DNA from: Phoronis australis
Lineage: Eukaryota; Phoronida; Phoronidae
Length of the DNA: 64,000 bases
Assembly: GCA_002633005.1 (NCBI GenBank)
Contig: NMRA01000105.1
Coordinates: 408,662-472,661, forward strand
Direction: 5' to 3'
Under the pieces are notes generated by a model. The model was not told the origin of the DNA and ran no database searches. It saw nothing but the letters and a program-made list of their open reading frames with translations. Positions 1 to 30,200 of the stretch are shown in pieces (positions within the stretch are counted from its first letter, which is position 1; each line of letters opens with the position of its first letter). The translations under genes and the position numbers were made by a program.

Positions 1-1199
1 AATTGTAAAATCTAAAGAAATCAACAGCATCAAAAAAGATCGAGGAGAGTCTTTGATTGGTCAAGGCAAAATTAATTCACAGCTCCTGTGTGCAGGCGAG
101 ACCACACCAGTGTCAAGTGGCTTTTGCTCGATGGTAAGTTACTATGACACTGGCACAACTGAATTAAATTACACCACTGACTAATTATAAAATCAAGGTA
201 CGTGTAGTTGACCTTGACCTCCAACTTGTTGCATAGGATGAAACTGGTGATGACCTAAACCCAAAAACTAAGTTAATTCAAAAACATACAGAGATAAACC
301 ACAACGACACTGCAGCTTAGACATAGTCAACAGTCTGACACCAGACAGGTACAGGCGACATCAATTATTCACAGTTTGAAATTCACACAGTATGAGATCT
401 TCAATTTATCAAGATAATGAATGTAGGCCTCTCATTCCCAGGTTTATCACACCTAGCCTGATGTGACCCTCAAGAGCACTTTTCTAAATAATATAAAATA
501 GCACAATTGAAAAGCCAAATTCAAAAGAAGAGATAATATCAAGGATCATTAGTCATAACAAGCTTCCTGATCTTTCACACAGTAGGCTACAATGTACTCG
601 AGTGACCTATACATTTGAGCAAAACATCACAGGATTTGTCTGAATCAGTGAATCAATCCGGCAACAACACTGGTAAGATTTATAGCAGTCTCTGCTTTAG
701 AGAATAAAGCATTCACTGAATAATGAACCTGCTATTTAGTGGATGAAACTGGTTCTCCAGACCAGAGACCGCAATATTCAACTAGAGCTCCAGTTTCCAA
801 ATGGCGTAAACAAACCATAGCAGGCACAAATTCGGTCAATATTCTTAAACTTTAATTTGAAGTTTCACCAAAGCACACATTGCCGTAAACACACAGCCGC
901 AGGAAATTACTTTAGGCATTTGTGTAGGCTGAAAAGTTTGTAACTGTTGGGTACTTTATTTTAAGTTCATTGACCCACCATTCATAACCGGGAGTGAAAC
1001 CTTTCGACAAGTCCCGAGACAGTGACGTACTGTAGTGAAGTTGGACGAGGATAAATAAATCACCGATAAAGCTCTGTCTACGTCTCATCATATCAAAGAT
1101 GTACTCACTATGGACTTCAGAGTGATCATATATATTCTTTAGATGTAGATTTTCAGTAATTACAAGCAATCGAGAAGAGATTTTGAGAGAAATTTGTAC
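1..1199. other. No recognised gene
   Basis: AT-rich sequence. A 100-codon minus-strand open frame (1214-912) has no family resemblance I can name and starts inside a splice-donor-like sequence. Nothing else is supported. Confidence 0.5.
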
Positions 1200-1320
1200 A
1201 AGTAACTTACCCACTTGTGGATTTCTTTCGACACTCCTTGAACTGACCGGATTAAATTACGCATGCGTGAAGACTTACCTATGGCGCTTGCGACATCTAT
1301 TGGGCAGGTGAATCACTGAA
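1200..1320 (-). promoter_or_regulatory. Possible promoter and first-exon donors of a leftward gene
   Basis: The minus strand shows two perfect GTAAGT donors (starting at 1278 and 1210). Next to them is the palindrome ACGCATGCGT (1259-1268), resembling an NRF1 site. This could be the start of a gene running out of the window to the left. No coding exon was recognised. Confidence 0.2.
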
Positions 1321-1490
1321 TGCACAAACTTGAAGTTTCGGAGCCAACGCTGAAGTGATTAAAAGTTACATTTCCCCTTTTTAGATGTCTCAAGACGAAA
1401 ATTAAATTAATTTTTACTCTCATAAAATCGCTCGTTTAATATTCCTTACCGTGATAAAATTTCCAATGAGATCTCGGGGAGTCAGTCATA

Positions 1491-1724
1491 TTGACAAGGT
1501 ACACGCAGGCGTGTACAAAAATATATTGCGGGCCGGGGTAGGCGGTACTTTTTCAGCAAGTTTTGCGGCACCCGCGTGGAGTCCAATAGGCTCCTAAATT
1601 TCCATTTCGTGGGGGTGAGGCAAAAAAATCTACTCCGCAAAACGAGGTGGTATTAGTAGACCTGGCACCCGCAATAAGGGGCCTCTGAGCAATTTTTGGT
1701 ACACGCCTGCGGGCACCTTGTCAA
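1491..1724. mobile_element. Foldback MITE, 234 bp
   Basis: Ends are inverted copies: TTGACAAGGTACACGCAGGC at the left, and its near complement ending CACCTTGTCAA at the right. The arms are about 32 bp and the interior is GC-rich with no open frame. Superfamily not assigned; no target duplication longer than 2-3 bp is clear. Confidence 0.7.
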
Positions 1725-2108
1725 CTAATGAGATAAAATATAACACGTTACTTCATTGGAATTTTCATTACAAACAAGAGCATTGACACCATCAATGACT
1801 CCAGGAAAAAGGCTTAAAACTATTAATTAAGAGTTGAACAACCTTATGTGATACCCAACTACTGACACTAAGATCTCTAGATTGACACGTATTCTCTTAT
1901 TATTCGTTTGTTTGACACGTGGATATGTGTTTAGAAACATGATATGGTAATATCAAAATAAGGCTGATATTGGACTCAATGTTCAACGGAACATTTGTAC
2001 ACCAGTTTCTCACTCCCTGGAAATGTCGAGGAAAACCAAATTGATTGAATGTTAAAGGTTGTTTCTGAGCTTGGTTTAATTTACACCCTTTCTTAATTTA
2101 AATTAAAA

Positions 2109-2204
2109 ATGAAGGCGATCGTTGATGAATCTTTGCCTGGTGAAGAAGAGCACGACTATTCCACTTCGCCGCTCAGTCACTCAGTGCGTTCTGAACGAAA
2201 AAAT
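2109..2204 (+). other. Possible lone coding exon (32 codons)
   Basis: An ATG opens an acidic peptide beginning MKAIVDESLPGEEEHDYSTS and running to a GTAGGT donor. Composition looks coding, but no second exon could be joined before SARS1 and the peptide is not recognised. It may be chance or an exon of an overlapping transcript. Confidence 0.18.
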
Positions 2205-2744
2205 GTAGGTTTGAAGCTAGTAAACTAAAAATTTAACACCTCAAAGTCCGCCATAAAGGTGATTGGTCCGACAGTTGCTTGTTTTTTCAAGGAAAGGCGG
2301 CTCGTTGAAATTGTTTTGAATTTAGTAACTTGTGCGTGGGCGGCGCGGCGCTGAAAAAGGTGGGGGTCTACAACGCTTTAAAAATCTGCATTTTATCCCC
2401 CTAAAAATATCCGGGGAAATCTTTGAAAGTACGTCGTTTGACACAGTTGACTAAATGCGGAAATGGAATTAGTCCTTTAATTCTCATACATGTAAATTTC
2501 TGTTACCAACAAGAGTATCATTGAAACCACTAGCGACTCAAAAACATGGTTTGGAGTTTATTGGGGTTCTTCAATCCTAAAATTCCGAATTCGGACATGC
2601 GCACTTCATGTGGCTGAGTTGGAAACAGAAATGAATACAGTGAAGAATACCATGACGCCGACTTTATGAGAGAAAAAGGTCTAATTCTATTTTCGTTTTT
2701 GAGCCAACTTAACAAGGCGAAATGCAGCTTTAAATGTACTCTCT

Positions 2745-2853
2745 GTTGAACTGCGTCAATGTGCTGTTGAACTGCGTCAATGTGCTGTTGAACTGCATCA
2801 ATGTACCGTTGAACTGCGTCAATGTGCTGTTGAACTGCGTCAATGTGCTGTTG
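2745..2853. repeat. 21-bp minisatellite, about 5 copies
   Basis: Unit GTTGAACTGCGTCAATGTGC(T), with starts at 2745, 2766, 2787, 2808, 2829 and a partial unit at 2850. The period is exact with a few substitutions. Confidence 0.9.
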
Positions 2854-3360
2854 CAGTTTTACTATTTATACTAATAATTGTATCATTTCTTCTGAATAGA
2901 CAAAAAATGCAACTGAACTAATTTCTAAAGTGGGAATAAATAAAAATAAAAGAGAAGACGTATCAGATATTTTAGTTTTACTTTTTGTAAATCGACTTCG
3001 GACTATTCAATGTACGTGTTCTCATTCGCGAACATCAAGTATATATGAACAACTTAAAGCGGTGGTCATTGCAGGTCTTCTAGTTCACGGGACGCATTAC
3101 ATAAGAGTTTATTCGGTATACGTCAATAATAAAACATCTTTATTCGCTTCGAAATGTCACTATTGGGGCTTCCGTAGAAACATTTTCAAGTTGTTGTAGA
3201 CTAAAATGTTTAAAATTTTGACAAGACTCGAATATATTCTTTATTGTCAGCTATGGTGTGAAACCATATGGTAGATACAATAAAAAGGCCTAGTACTGGA
3301 ATAAAATTACCAAATTAATGTCTATTTTGAATTGTTTGTTCACGTTTTGAATCAGTTTTG

Positions 3361-3503
3361 CACACGGTTTTCCTAGCGAGTGTTACGCGTTTCACTTTAT
3401 TCACACATAAAGTGGACGATAGATGGCGGGATTATGCTAACCCGGAAACAAACTTTGCGCATGACCACATTTGCCACATTTGCCGGTGACTGCGAGCGCA
3501 AAG
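3361..3503 (+). promoter_or_regulatory. SARS1 proximal promoter / 5' UTR
   Basis: GC-richer stretch directly before the SARS1 start. It has AGATGGCGGG at 3421-3430, resembling a YY1 site, and CCCGGAAAC at 3441-3449, an ETS/GABP-type core. No TATA box is obvious. Both motif types are common at TATA-less housekeeping promoters. The transcription start cannot be placed. Confidence 0.4.
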
Positions 3504-20242
<16,739 letters not shown>

Positions 20243-21211
20243 TGGAATGTGTCTGCTATCATGTAGTATTTAAAATTGTCTTCTTGTCTTAATAACCGAC
20301 GCACAGTGCTTATGGGTCAAAACAGATTATTTAATAATCTATTGCAGAAACTGTTATTTCCTCGTACAAAAGAGTTGCCAAAATAATGTTTTCAGAGACA
20401 GGTTATATTGCAGCAACAGCCAAAATTTTACCTAGCGTTGTTTCCTATCAGCTGTATGGTAGAGACCACTATTGAAGAAGTTTGGCTTTCGAATAGGATT
20501 TCTTTGAAATAATATCCATCTGGTGAGGCCAGGAGGAATCTTGTTTATTTGTTCATTAGGTTAGAGTTCCTGATGGTCTGTTGGCAAAAAAAGCAGTCAC
20601 ACAAATTTCAATAGTTATCTTCTTTTGTAAGTTTTAATCCACAAGAGGAGGTGTAGTTTTACATGACCCTGATGATATTTTGAAATCAACAAGACAGTTA
20701 CTAATGAAATACATATTGTAATACATGTACCAATATAAAATAAATGGTCACATAACATCTCTGTAATGATTGAGTTGACAAAGAATCAGAAGAATTCTTG
20801 ATGAACATATCTCAATAGACAGGAATGTTCAAAAATGAATCGTTTCAGAAGTAAAGTATTACAAAAGTTTAAAAATACATATATTTGATAAAAGCACATA
20901 GAATGTACAAGTAAAAAGATAAAAGAAGTTTGGTCCAGCCAGAACTTCATTAAATATGGAATGCAGATACTTCCAGTTAACAGTAATAATGCTTTTCTGC
21001 GTTTTCTGAACTAAACTTCATTTAGAGTCTGTAAATTATATAAAAAAATTAAAAAGTTACAGTATAAAGCATCCACTTAATAATATAAGAGTTTGCAACA
21101 GGAGTCTAGAATATAGTTTCATAAGCTAACACAGTTGATCCATAAAGATGAATCTGTGTAGTTTCAGGCAAAAACAATCGCTCTGCTGGCAACATTACCA
21201 ACAAAGATATC
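20243..21211. other. Convergent 3' ends of SARS1 and the tandem-C2 gene
   Basis: AT-rich gap between two converging stop codons. It should hold both 3' UTRs: a plus-strand AATAAA at 20739 and a minus-strand hexamer (TTTATT on +) at 20544-20549. If both are used, the transcripts overlap antisense. No coding frame or repeat was recognised. Confidence 0.5.
20739..20744 (+). promoter_or_regulatory. Candidate SARS1 polyadenylation signal
   Basis: AATAAA about 500 bases after the SARS1 stop codon. It is the canonical hexamer in a plausible place, but the cleavage site is not visible. Confidence 0.4.
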
Positions 21212-24200
21212 TCAAGCAACAGGAATTCCATTTACAATTCTCAGCTTGGCTTGGGCTTTAGCTTTATCACTGGACACGGTTATGACCTACAAGTAGTCGG
21301 AAATGAAAAATAACTTGCAAAAATCAATCGGGGGGGNAACAATCAATGTGTGAAGGAAGTCGTTTCTTAAAAAATTACTCGCTGCTAGAGTTAGTAGCAG
21401 GTTTGTTGAACATGATTATAGAGTGAAGTACAAAATATATTAAGACATCTGAAATGGCAAATTAATGCAAATTAGCTCCAACACAGACAATTGAAAAATC
21501 GATAGTGCTTACGGGAAATTTTGTAGGTTCTTCTAAGACACAAAAACAAATCTTAATACTTCCTGTTTTAACACACACGTACATACAAATACAAGTTGCA
21601 TGTCTCAGGTGGGGGATACACACTATATTGGTATGAAATTAATACAGCAAATACCTTTTACTGAAGACGAACAGGCAATTAAACATGCTGGGTTTGAAAG
21701 TGGGAAACCGTATGTGTTGATTTTTATCACATACGAAAACGAATTCAAAGCACAATTTTTCGAAAATGCTTTATTTTTTCTTGATACAATAGAACTTACA
21801 TAAGTTGGATTTCACCTGACCAAGTAATTCTATTACAGCAAAGTGAAATGTGACTTGCATGAAAGGCCAAGGGCAAAAAGAAGAACGACTGTTGTTCAGA
21901 ACTTTAGCGAAAATCCGACGGATGCATGATTGTCCAACTTATGGCAGGTCTATTTTATGTGTTCAGCATAATTTTGGAGCTAACACATAAAATGACCTAC
22001 CTGAGGTGGGTTGCATACCATGTCTGTCTGGGGACAGTCACTGGATACTTGGGCATATATGTATCAACAAAATTTCCTTTTGTCCACACTTGGGCATGTT
22101 ACACGTTTTGGGTACGATTCTAACCACAAGGGGGACGGTATTTTTAATGATTTTCATGTTAATACAGGGCAAAAGAATGTACTGCCAAAATCACCCGTGG
22201 TGGTAAAAATAGAGGTAAGGTGGCTGCCAAAATTTTTAAGAAATATGGGAAAAAATCTTCGGAGAAATGCCATCATTGCAACAGCAGATGAAACATTTTC
22301 TGTAAAACTTTGTTACTTTCGTCTATTTCCAGGAGCAAAAATGAGGCCTGAGGTAATGTCCCCTGTCATCTGTATGGCTCATCACTAGATGTGCTTTGTG
22401 CTTTACATAAAACCAAATTATCAGGGTTACATTTTGAAAAATAGTACACTTTGCATTGGTGCGATTTTGTTGTACTTGGTATATTGTTTTAGTTGCTTTT
22501 TCAAAATCCCTCGTTCAAATGCATGTACCCAAGTACTCGGTGATTGCCCCCCTGGGATGAAATCATGAATTATGCAATAAAGAATAAAAAAACATAGTCG
22601 TTCTCTAACAGAGTAACACACAAACGATATATTCACACGAAAAACAAATGTTCACAGCAATTTTTTGCGACATGTCATATCCAAATGGCACTGTTATCTG
22701 ATGCAGTTAAGGTTGAAGACTTGTCAGCTGAATTCACAAAAATCAGAACCACGCAAATACCTCGTCGCAATGAAAAGCCATGCACTCTGACGCAGTTGTC
22801 ACTTTCAATGACATGTCTGAATTTGTTTTAACAGGAACTATATGCAAATATGATCTAATGTTCAAGACCTTGTCAAACTAAACGTAAAAGGTACAAACCA
22901 GTGCAACGTAATCTCACACGGTACTTACTCTTTCCAATTTCTTGAGAAAGAAAGGTCAGATTTAGTACAAAGTCGCTAAATGTAGACAAGACAACAGCAT
23001 GAAGTCCCATATATGTTAGAAGCTGCAGTACATTTTGCATTAATTATGCTAATTCAAAGTGAAGACAAGAAGAAGCAGGCAAATGCCTAACAAAGCTTTC
23101 TGTAATCTACAGAGAAAAACGGTCTTCTACCACAAAAGTGAACAATGACTAACCTTTGAACCCCGCTGTTTTTGGAACAAGAACTTAGGATACTGAACAG
23201 AAGCATGAGCCAAGAGAGCCTCTCGAAACTCCTGAACGGTGGCGCTCTGGAACCATTTGCTTCTCAGCTTGTCATTGTTACGCTACCAGGGAAAAATACA
23301 TGAAAAACTTTTTAATACAAAAAAACTGAAAATCTTAGGATCTTATGAATATAAAATAGAACTGCTTTTCTTCACAAAAGTCAGAAGCACTGGCATTGTA
23401 AATCTCCTCGCAAATAGTAGGAACAATATGATAAAAATATATAACAACCATTATCTTATTTGGCTGGAGTAGTTAACCAATGGAAGAGTTCAAAGAGCTA
23501 CAGTTGAAATAAAACAAAGCACGACATGGATGGATAAATTTCTAGAAAAGTAATCAACAAACCATGTCTGCCAGTTCAAATCGTCCATGAAATCCATGAT
23601 CAGGGTCAAGGTTGTTGAGATCTATGATGACCTGACCCAGGGAGTCGAGGTCAGATCCATCGTCGCCGTAGTCTAATACATGAAGAGTCACATATCTAAT
23701 AGAAACAAGACAGAGAATTTACACTTTTATACGACTGCATATCAGTTCCAAAAAATTTAATACCTCATTGAAAACAACTGAAACAAAAATAGGAATCGAG
23801 CAATTACACGTATTCTAGAATAGGAAAGTATAACACCAAAACAGAATGATGTAAATTCAGTGTACTTTTTGCCTTTGGCTACCTTTGCAGGAGTAGCTAC
23901 TAAATTAGTAATGAGCCATGTTGTTAAAGGAGAATGCCACCCGATTTAATTAGTCTTTTTTGCCGTCTTAATAGGTCTATATCCACATCGCCTCCCGTAC
24001 GGTAGACCTTACCTTGCCGAGAGGTGTCGCGTTAACCTGTGAGGAAGGTGAGAAACGACGCTGGCGACGTCAGTGGTTCATATGCAGAGTAAATGCCGCT
24101 ATGTTGCGGTGCATCGTGCCCGCCTGTCCGAACTAAGCAGCTGCGAGGAAAGCGGGTATATAGTATTTTTTTACTTCCTCGAGAGTCCGAAATGCTTACT

Positions 24201-27200
24201 AGGAAGTGGCTCATGGTAGTGAAGAATGAAATGTACGCTGCAAATAGCAAGTATGAGGCCGTGAAACATCTCCGTGTCTGTGGCCTGCAGACGTCGACAG
24301 TGCCTCACGAATGCCGGCTTACCAAATAACTCCATACGTTCCGTTGTCTGACCTTGTTCACGACACCTCTCTAGTATTTCTTCATCAATGTATTCCTGTT
24401 CGAATAGTTAGCCTGTAAAGCTTAACGATCCACCTGCGAAGTAGGGACTGATGAGCTCTAGCTCGTCCTAAGTTGGGATTGCGAGTTGCCATTTTGGCGT
24501 TTATTATTGGGCGTTCTGTTTCAAACTGAATTGTTCTCACCCTAACCAATACTAATATAAAACTGAAACAAAGTCTGTCTCATAAGATGCAATTTGTAAT
24601 GCCTTTAGAGTGTTCGTGAGTGCCAGCAATGAATAAATCACTGCGTTACTGGCTTTAGGTGCAAACTAATTGACGGGACACCTAAGGCCGTGTGAGCTCA
24701 TGCTAATTTAGTGTTTGCTGGCAGAAACTGTTGTGGAACAACTTGATTTCCATCCCACGGCCAGGTGTTAGGGGAATCTTAATTTACATTTACATTACTC
24801 AAATAACGATTGTCAATGTACAACGTCTGCTCTGACGGTGCTGTAGCCACTGAACTTGAAAGCGGAACCTGAATTCGATGAGTAAGTAGATTTGCAATTT
24901 CGTGGCTAATTCACCAACATAATCAGGTGCAAATTACTTTGGCTCACTAGTATAGTATTTTCTTGACTGGAAGTTTAGTTTCCACTGAACTTTGGCTGGT
25001 TTATGTTCGTGATGTTTGATTAGTTGCTGAGCCACTGGCGGGGATAACGAGTCAATACAGCCGGCCGCGACGGGCCTGATCGGGCTCCGAGCCACTGGCC
25101 AGGCTAACAAGCGTTTTGCGTTGAGAATTCAAAAAATCACAAGTCTAAACAACACAGATCTAGGTTCTCCTGTCTGTATCTCACGGAAAATACTTCGAAA
25201 TTATCTCCAAACAGACCTCAAACTCCTGCTACGGACCTTATTGGCCTGCCGAACTTTGTAGGCTACGGTGTGTCCAAATACTAATAAATCCGTAAGAGCG
25301 AAGTAAAACAACACGTTTTTATAAGAACTCGGTGTATTTTTAAGGGTTTTGCATCGAAGTTTGATGATTTATTGTTGTTAAACGATGACTTTAAGCGATA
25401 AGCTGACATCAGTAACCCGTGTTGTGAACTGCTGAACAGGCTGCGTGTGAAACCGATGACGTCATTGGATAATTTCAACACCTCCGTCTACCGTCAGGTG
25501 TCAGGTAACGCAACCGTACGTATCGTTATGGAGCAGAACTACTCGATCTAAATTGATACAAATTAGGTTGTTTTTTGGGTGGCATGCTCCTTTAAGTAAG
25601 CAACAACTTTCACAGTATACAGTTGACAGACAAGTTATGAAAGTACAAGAACAGTTTTCATAAGAGATGCATCTCTGTATGACAATGAAAACTGACTGAT
25701 GAGAAGTGGTTCCAAATCACTCCAACACTACCATACAGCTGTCATGTACAGTTAAAGTTACGATATTGTTGAGAAAAATGGTCTCCTGAAATCAGCCCAG
25801 TCCAGATTTGAGCAGGAACTACTGACTGGCTAAACCACATTTGACACGGTATTCTAAATGTGTATAACAGGTCAACGGCCGTGACTACAGCGATTATTAA
25901 TAAAAAATGCATTAGTTTTTATTGTTTTGCAGATCTGGTGAAAGTTAATACTGTAACTCTTCACCCATTTCGCACAAAAATAATCACCAAAATTGTCACT
26001 TTTCCAAATAATGGAAAATTTATCAAGCGTTATTTCATGACAATTACACACAACAAACCACATTCAGTAAAAGACTAAAGTTTTCTTAAACTTTATTCTT
26101 GTGGAGAAATTTAACAAAGTAGAATTTCATTTGTTGGCCATATTGTGTGCTAAATAAATGAAGAATTATCATAACATCAAAAAGATTTCATCATCCAACA
26201 ACAATCCCAGAATGCATTCTTTGAACACAACACTGATAACGTCCCTTTAAGGGGAGATACCTGAATTCAAACTCTTCAACAGGAATGCTGAACTCAAATG
26301 ACTGACCCCACTCTGGTTCAACAGTGTGCTCAATAACCTACAACAGACAACGAGAAATACATGGTGGGGAGTGGGCATTCTCTAGCAGCAGACCAGGAAC
26401 ATGAATAAGGTAAGAAATTTTAATTTATAAATCATTTGCATAAGCGAGTATCCTACTTCATTTGTTTCTCATCCTTGTTTAAATAATTTAAGTTTGGCTC
26501 TACTGAACTCAATACTCTAAGACCATAAAGCATTTGCAATCACACTTCAATTTTATATGGATTTCACACAAGGTATGTTTCAATACCTGTCCATCAATAA
26601 CCGATGAACCACTCACAGAATGGATCAGATTATTAATTAGGATACATTAGGCTGTTCCCCAAGACCAATTTCAACTCGACGCAGAAAATATTTTGCATTT
26701 GCAACGAGTTTAGGTCACCAGCAAAACATTTGAACTTGTGACAAATTTGTTATTTGCAAAGTACGCAGCGACGTTTATTGGCGTTCAGCACATCTTTCTT
26801 ATTCTGTACTAAGACAATACGGACTGGAATTTGTAATGTGTATATTAAATCTAATAACTCTTGTACACAAGGCTTGGACTGACCAATGACAAAAAAGAGG
26901 AAAATTTTCCAGGTAAAGTATCATTCCACAAATAAATAGGCTTGTGTGATAAAAATATTTTTGGGTTGTAAGATTTAATTGAAATAAACGCTTTTGCATG
27001 AATGAAGTCATGACAAAATAATCATAAAAAAGAGACGAAAGAGGAGAAAACTGGAAATCAAATAAAAGGAAATCAAAATCAAAAAAGAGGAAATCCTCTT
27101 CAAATAGGAAAATTCCAAGCCCTGTACGTAGTTTTCATTATCTGTTGTGGAAAACATTACACCTCAAAAATACTTACCTCAGTCTCATACACCTGGGCCA

Positions 27201-30200
27201 CACCTGGGATGGATACCTTGACAAATGGGTTGGGCTTCTCATCTATGTCCCTCTCTATCAGGCCTAGTGCCCGGTGGATTGTGACGACAAGAGTGGACGG
27301 CATGGTAAAGGACAGGCTGACCTCTAGGTCACCAGAGATGGACAGGTCAGTCTAGGTGAGCAAATTGAAAAATATTTTAACACTTTCATGAGTCAGACAA
27401 GCATATTATAACTGTCTGTGACCGTCAAACCAGTCCATTAGATAAGTCAGATTTTGCCTTACTTAGAAAATCTCTAAGTCCACTTGGAGTTAATTTCTGC
27501 AAGTTTTACTGCAAACAAACCGACTTCAAAATCTTCATCCTTATTGTAAAAATCTTTGGTACGCAGTTCAACACTTCAGAGTGTACAGGTACATACTATC
27601 AGTTTGTAAATCATCCACCAAGCATATGAATACTGTTAACATTTCAATTAAAACACATATAGCAGACGTATTTTGCACGTTAGAAGAGCAAGAGCCTCCA
27701 TGACAGCCGTCTGCCTCACAATAAGCCATACGTATCTTTTACGACCTCACCTCCATCTGCAGAGAGTACCAAGCTGTGTGCACAGGGTTCGAGTGGAATG
27801 CAAAATCGGCCAGCTGGACAATGCACTCTCCCATAAAGTCATCACGGCCCATGATGTCTTGGTCCCACACCTAGCCAACAAACATTAACAGTTCAGCGGT
27901 AAAAACAAGCCTGTGCAAAACTCAGTAAAGTTGAACTCTTGCCACATACTTTAAAGGACACTAAAACCCGTTTTAGTAATTTCATCCAATTGATCTATCG
28001 CCAGGATTTTGAGTGACGGCTTAACTGACCAATTAGAACGTAGCATTTTTGAAACACCTTAGTTTCCAAGCCGCCATTTTACCCGACAAACAACACGTTA
28101 CTAAGTATAACTTATTGTTTGTTTGTAGATATTTTGCAAGGGGCGGAGCTTGCGATATGTCAATTATCAGGCTGTACCCTGCTAATGCATCATAGGCGAC
28201 TCACTAGAGTGATAAAGGCAGGATTCGACTAAACCATACCCTCGGCTGAAGAATGGATATTACCGCTCTTGGTGGCTGGCCTTTCCACAGCCTAAAGCAT
28301 ACATCAGCCATATCCGTTTAGCAGACCGTGTAAGGAGTTATCAAAATTTGTTCCAAACTTTTGAAGGTTAACCACGGTTACAGATCATTATTTTATTGCA
28401 AAGAACTGGATGGGAAAGTCATTGCCGATATTTGTTAATTCAAATCTGCATGCTTGTAACAGATTCATTAGAAAATGAAATTACGCCATAAGAACACTCC
28501 ACACACATGTTCCACATTTTTCACAATCACAATTGAAATCAAGCAAACTATTAAGATTTGTGAACTCAGTACAAAGGACACGGGCATCCGTGAAAAGCTG
28601 AGCATCAAAGAATTATTACACTCATACAAACACTTGAAATACATGACGGAAATACCTGACCCATTAAAACATTCACTGTCTGTTAAATATACCTGTGCAA
28701 TGATTTTGGTGGTGCCAAGCTCTAATTCTTCCATTGGGAAGGAAAAAATTTCATGATAGGTGGGATTACGTGGCTGTTGAGAAACTTGAGTAGTCTTACT
28801 TCCCGACCGATGCTCATCAGGGAAAATGGTGAGCTGAAAAACAGAATTGCAATCAAAGTATAATGTTAGCAAGACCCACCAATGTAGCGCTCTGCTGGCA
28901 GACAGTCTTCTACATTGTAACACAAACGACTCTTGTTTTTTATTATCTAGTGTCCACATACAATGGCATTCGAGTGACACTTAGAAAAGCTCTAAAGTAA
29001 AGAAACCAGTTGGCTCCCTAATGTTGAACGTTATTGTGAAGCAAGTTACATAAGTTTTGTTATTTTCGTACCTCAATGAACAATGATATCTACCATCTAC
29101 TTGCAAAGTTGTGAATAATGTCTATGACGTATGTATGTGCTAGTGTTATTAAAGTGCTCAATCCACCAGTTTCACACTTTCATACTAGTACTCTGATTGC
29201 TTTACCTAATTACAATTTCTAATTGCAGCTTCTAATTACATTTTCTGATTTCAAATAAAGTATAATACAAAAAATATCAATATTTGTGATTTTTTTAATT
29301 AGAAATTCAGACCTTAAAGCGACATATTAACGAGTATTTTAAATATCAGGGATTTAGCTACAATGAAACCTACTTTGTACATGATGACAATGTACAATCA
29401 CTCATAAAGAAAATATATTTTGCAATTAATGTTTTTATGGAATAAACTGTCACCAAAAATTGAGAAAATACAAAGGCAATCCATGTACTGGCTCAGAAAA
29501 GTCAGTATGGATTTTAATCGGCAAAATGAAATGCAAGGTGAGGGAATGAAAAGTAATAATACATTTTTTATTTTTGAAAATTAACTTATTGCTGGTTCAT
29601 TTAACATACATTTTATGAAAGAAATGAAAGTGACATATAGTCTTCTTACCAATGCAAGACTTGTCGTAATGTTAGTTGTAAAGTTCACGTGGCGTTTTGA
29701 CATACTCGTCGGCTCTGGTTTTGTTCTCATACTTGTGCTAGTTTCTGGCAAGTGCTTTCTTCCATGGAAAAGCATTAACAGCCACAGCATGACTGAAAGC
29801 TGCATTGTCAAAACCACAGCAAACACAGCACATGACCGCAGTCAAAATTTCAGATTAAAAAATTTGAAAACATCAAGCAACGTCTCCGCAACCAAATATC
29901 AAAAATGGAAAGCCACAGTGTGCTACATTGGTTGTTCACGCTACTCAAGACAAAAAAATACTGAGCCAGTTTTTGCTAACTTTCTGTAATCTGTGCTTCC
30001 AAGACCTCAGCATGGTCTAATTACTCATTTTCAAATCGAACTTCACATCAGGCCTTTATGCAGCGTATGTCCTAGCACTAATGTGGACGCCCTAGAAAGG
30101 ACACCCAATGTATCATTTGGAAGCCCACTATCAATATGAACCTTTCAAGTTTGGATACACACATTGTAATGAATATTAGGAAGCCTATGAAGACTCACAG

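Noticed and set aside
21600-21803. 67-codon plus-strand open frame
   Set aside because: Lies in intron 8 of the tandem-C2 gene on the opposite strand, with no recognised similarity or splice context.
28468-28980. 170-codon minus-strand open frame as a single gene
   Set aside because: Only 28833-28693 is exon 3 of the tandem-C2 gene; the rest is intron on both sides with no family similarity.
29615-29989. 124-codon plus-strand open frame in the tandem-C2 gene intron
   Set aside because: Low-complexity basic peptide with no domain, lying antisense in an intron.
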